Below, in pieces: positions 5,385-6,421 of a stretch of 6,421 nt of DNA. This DNA comes from Betaproteobacteria bacterium (GTDB lineage Bacteria; Pseudomonadota; Gammaproteobacteria; Burkholderiales; Casimicrobiaceae). Where the stretch lies: positions 1 to 6,421 of the forward strand of contig VBCS01000233.1 in NCBI GenBank assembly GCA_005888955.1, read 5' to 3'. The translations under genes and the position numbers were made by a program. Every line of letters starts with the position of its first letter. The first letter of the stretch is position 1. Below the pieces are notes generated by a model. It saw only the letters and a program-made list of their open reading frames with translations. It was not told the DNA's origin and searched no databases.

Positions 5385-6143
5385 CTAACCGCGGCCGACA
5401 AACGGCATCTTCGTTGCCATTACGGTCAAGAACTGCACGTTCACGTCGAGCGGCAGGCTCGCCATGTAGCACACTGCGCTCGCGACGTGCTCCACGTCCA
5501 TCAACGGCTCGACCGCGATCGTGCCATTGGCCTGCGGCACGCCTTTCGCCATCCTCGCCGCCAGATCGGTCGCGGCGTTGCCGATGTCGATCTGCCCGCA
5601 GGCGATGTCGTACTTGCGCCCGTCGAGCGAAGCCGACTTGGTAATCCCGGTGATCGCGTGCTTGGTCGCCGTATACGGAATGGAATTGGGCCGGGGCGCG
5701 TGCGCCGAAATCGAGCCGTTGTTGATAATGCGGCCGCCGCGCGGATCCTGGCTCTTCATAATCCGGAATGCCTCCTGCACGCACAGAAATGTGCCGGTCA
5801 GGTTGATGTCGACGACCGTCTTCCATTGCTCGTAGGTCAGGTCTTCGAGGTTGATGCCCGGCGCGCCGACGCCCGCGTTGTTGAACAGCAGATCGAGGCG
5901 GCCGAAGGTTTCCTTCGTTTTCGCGAACAGCGCGCGCACCGAAGCCGCGTCGCTGACATCGGTCGCGACCGCGATCGCGCTACCCGGCCCGGCGCCGGCC
6001 TCGACCACGACTTGCTCCAGCGGCTCCTTGCGCCGCCCCGCGAGCGCGACCCGATAACCCTCGCGCAGCAGCGCGAGCGCGACGGCCTTGCCGATACCCG
6101 TTCCGGCTCCCGTGACGATGGCGATCTTGTCGTGCGTGGCCAT
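5385..6143 (-). CDS. Short-chain dehydrogenase/reductase (classical SDR), NAD(P)-dependent
   Basis: 252 residues, the usual length for a classical SDR, soluble and cytoplasmic. The cofactor motif TGAGTGIG is at 11-18, Asp62 lies in TDVSD, NNAG is at 88-91 and Asn114 in VDINLTG. The catalytic Ser144 (NGSIS), Tyr157 and Lys161 (YTATK) are all present, so the enzyme should be active. Arg37-Arg38 after the second strand (AGRRKE) suggest NADP(H) preference. The stretch after the active site reads CGQIDIGNAATDLA rather than the common PG-x-V-x-T, typical of a subgroup. The substrate cannot be told from sequence; annotation tools would say SDR family oxidoreductase or FabG-like. The start at 6143 is supported by GAGGAG (minus strand, 6158-6153), 9 nt upstream. 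It probably forms an operon with the upstream partial gene (55-nt gap) and is convergent with gene B. Confidence 0.93.
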   Translation of the reverse strand: MATHDKIAIVTGAGTGIGKAVALALLREGYRVALAGRRKEPLEQVVVEAGAGPGSAIAVATDVSDAASVRALFAKTKETFGRLDLLFNNAGVGAPGINLEDLTYEQWKTVVDINLTGTFLCVQEAFRIMKSQDPRGGRIINNGSISAHAPRPNSIPYTATKHAITGITKSASLDGRKYDIACGQIDIGNAATDLAARMAKGVPQANGTIAVEPLMDVEHVASAVCYMASLPLDVNVQFLTVMATKMPFVGRG

Positions 6144-6198
6144 GGATGATCACTCCTCGGTGCAGTGGAAAATCTCGAGTCTTTCGGAAGAGCAGGCG

Positions 6199-6421
6199 TC
6201 AGCGCGTGAGGAAACCGTGCTTGCCGAACTGGCGCAAGTATTCATCGATGCGCTGCTCGCGAGCGATGGCGTCGGCAGCGGGCAGGACATCCGCCATGGC
6301 GGTGGCGATTTCCGTGCGCGTGCGACTGCCGTCGAGCAGCGTGAGTAGGCGTAGCGCGGCCTGATCGCGCACTTGGATCGTCTCGTGCCACAGATTGGTC
6401 ACCCAGACTCCGCGCCTGGCT
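6199..6421 (-). CDS. C-terminal end of a protein entering from the right edge, possibly a methyltransferase regulatory domain
   Basis: The frame is open from the window edge to the TGA at 6201-6199, giving 73 codons. An internal GTG at 6402 could be read as a start, but codons upstream of it stay open (ARRGVW) and no ribosome site is seen, so I take this as the end of a longer gene. The visible part, with TNLWHETIQVRDQAALRLLT, LLDGSRTRTEIATAM and RIDEYLRQFGKHGFLTR, looks like a small winged-helix-type domain. The pattern 'TNL-HE-x-LLDGSRTR' resembles the C-terminal end of proteins annotated as methyltransferase regulatory domain-containing; this is from memory and only moderate. It lies 55 nt upstream of the SDR gene on the same strand, so co-transcription is likely. 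Confidence 0.55.
   Translation of the reverse strand, partial: ARRGVWVTNLWHETIQVRDQAALRLLTLLDGSRTRTEIATAMADVLPAADAIAREQRIDEYLRQFGKHGFLTR

Noticed and set aside
5235..6149. Plus-strand open frame of about 304 codons opposite the SDR gene
   Set aside because: The minus strand has a complete SDR with all catalytic motifs and a ribosome site; the plus frame is its antisense shadow.

Overview
The window is GC-rich, with dense genes, Shine-Dalgarno sites and protein families typical of a Gram-negative proteobacterium. A lipid A hydroxylase relative (LpxO family) implies an outer membrane. The zinc-ribbon/DHGQ proteins and the DUF1631-type protein fit best with a betaproteobacterium or a related high-GC lineage. 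That placement is an inference from family memory; no taxonomic marker is present.

Layout, left to right: (1) the N-terminal 187 codons of a DUF1631-like protein on the minus strand, running off the left edge; (2) a divergent intergenic region of about 270 bp with a good sigma70-like promoter for the plus strand; (3) zinc-ribbon membrane protein A (833-1759, +); (4) an LpxO-like lipid A hydroxylase gene (1911-2740, +) broken by an internal loss that removes the first iron-binding motif and shifts the frame; (5) a secreted LVIVD-type beta-propeller-like gene (2807-4185, +), also broken by a frame change; (6) zinc-ribbon membrane protein B (4355-5203, +), a paralogue of A; (7) a large imperfect palindrome of about 148 bp (5201-5348) between convergent genes, whose left arm includes the stop codon of B; (8) an SDR oxidoreductase (5385-6143, -); (9) the C-terminal 73 codons of a protein entering from the right edge (6199-6421, -), possibly the regulatory end of a methyltransferase.

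The most distinctive content is the pair A and B. Both have an N-terminal CxxC/CxxC zinc ribbon, one central membrane segment, a long Ala/Pro-rich linker and a C-terminal module of exactly 53 residues ending in DHGQ. The C-terminal modules are identical at 28 of 53 positions, while the linkers are unrelated low-complexity sequence. I know of no assigned function for this architecture. A and B flank the two broken genes.

The two broken genes are adjacent. In each, the reading frame resumes in the same relative phase (a number of bases congruent to 1 modulo 3 is missing) and homology is good on both sides of the junction. This could be real gene decay in an envelope-modification locus or an assembly problem; reads would decide. 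The minus-strand SDR and the gene upstream of it probably form an operon (55-nt gap). I found no tRNA, rRNA, CRISPR array, transposase or phage gene.
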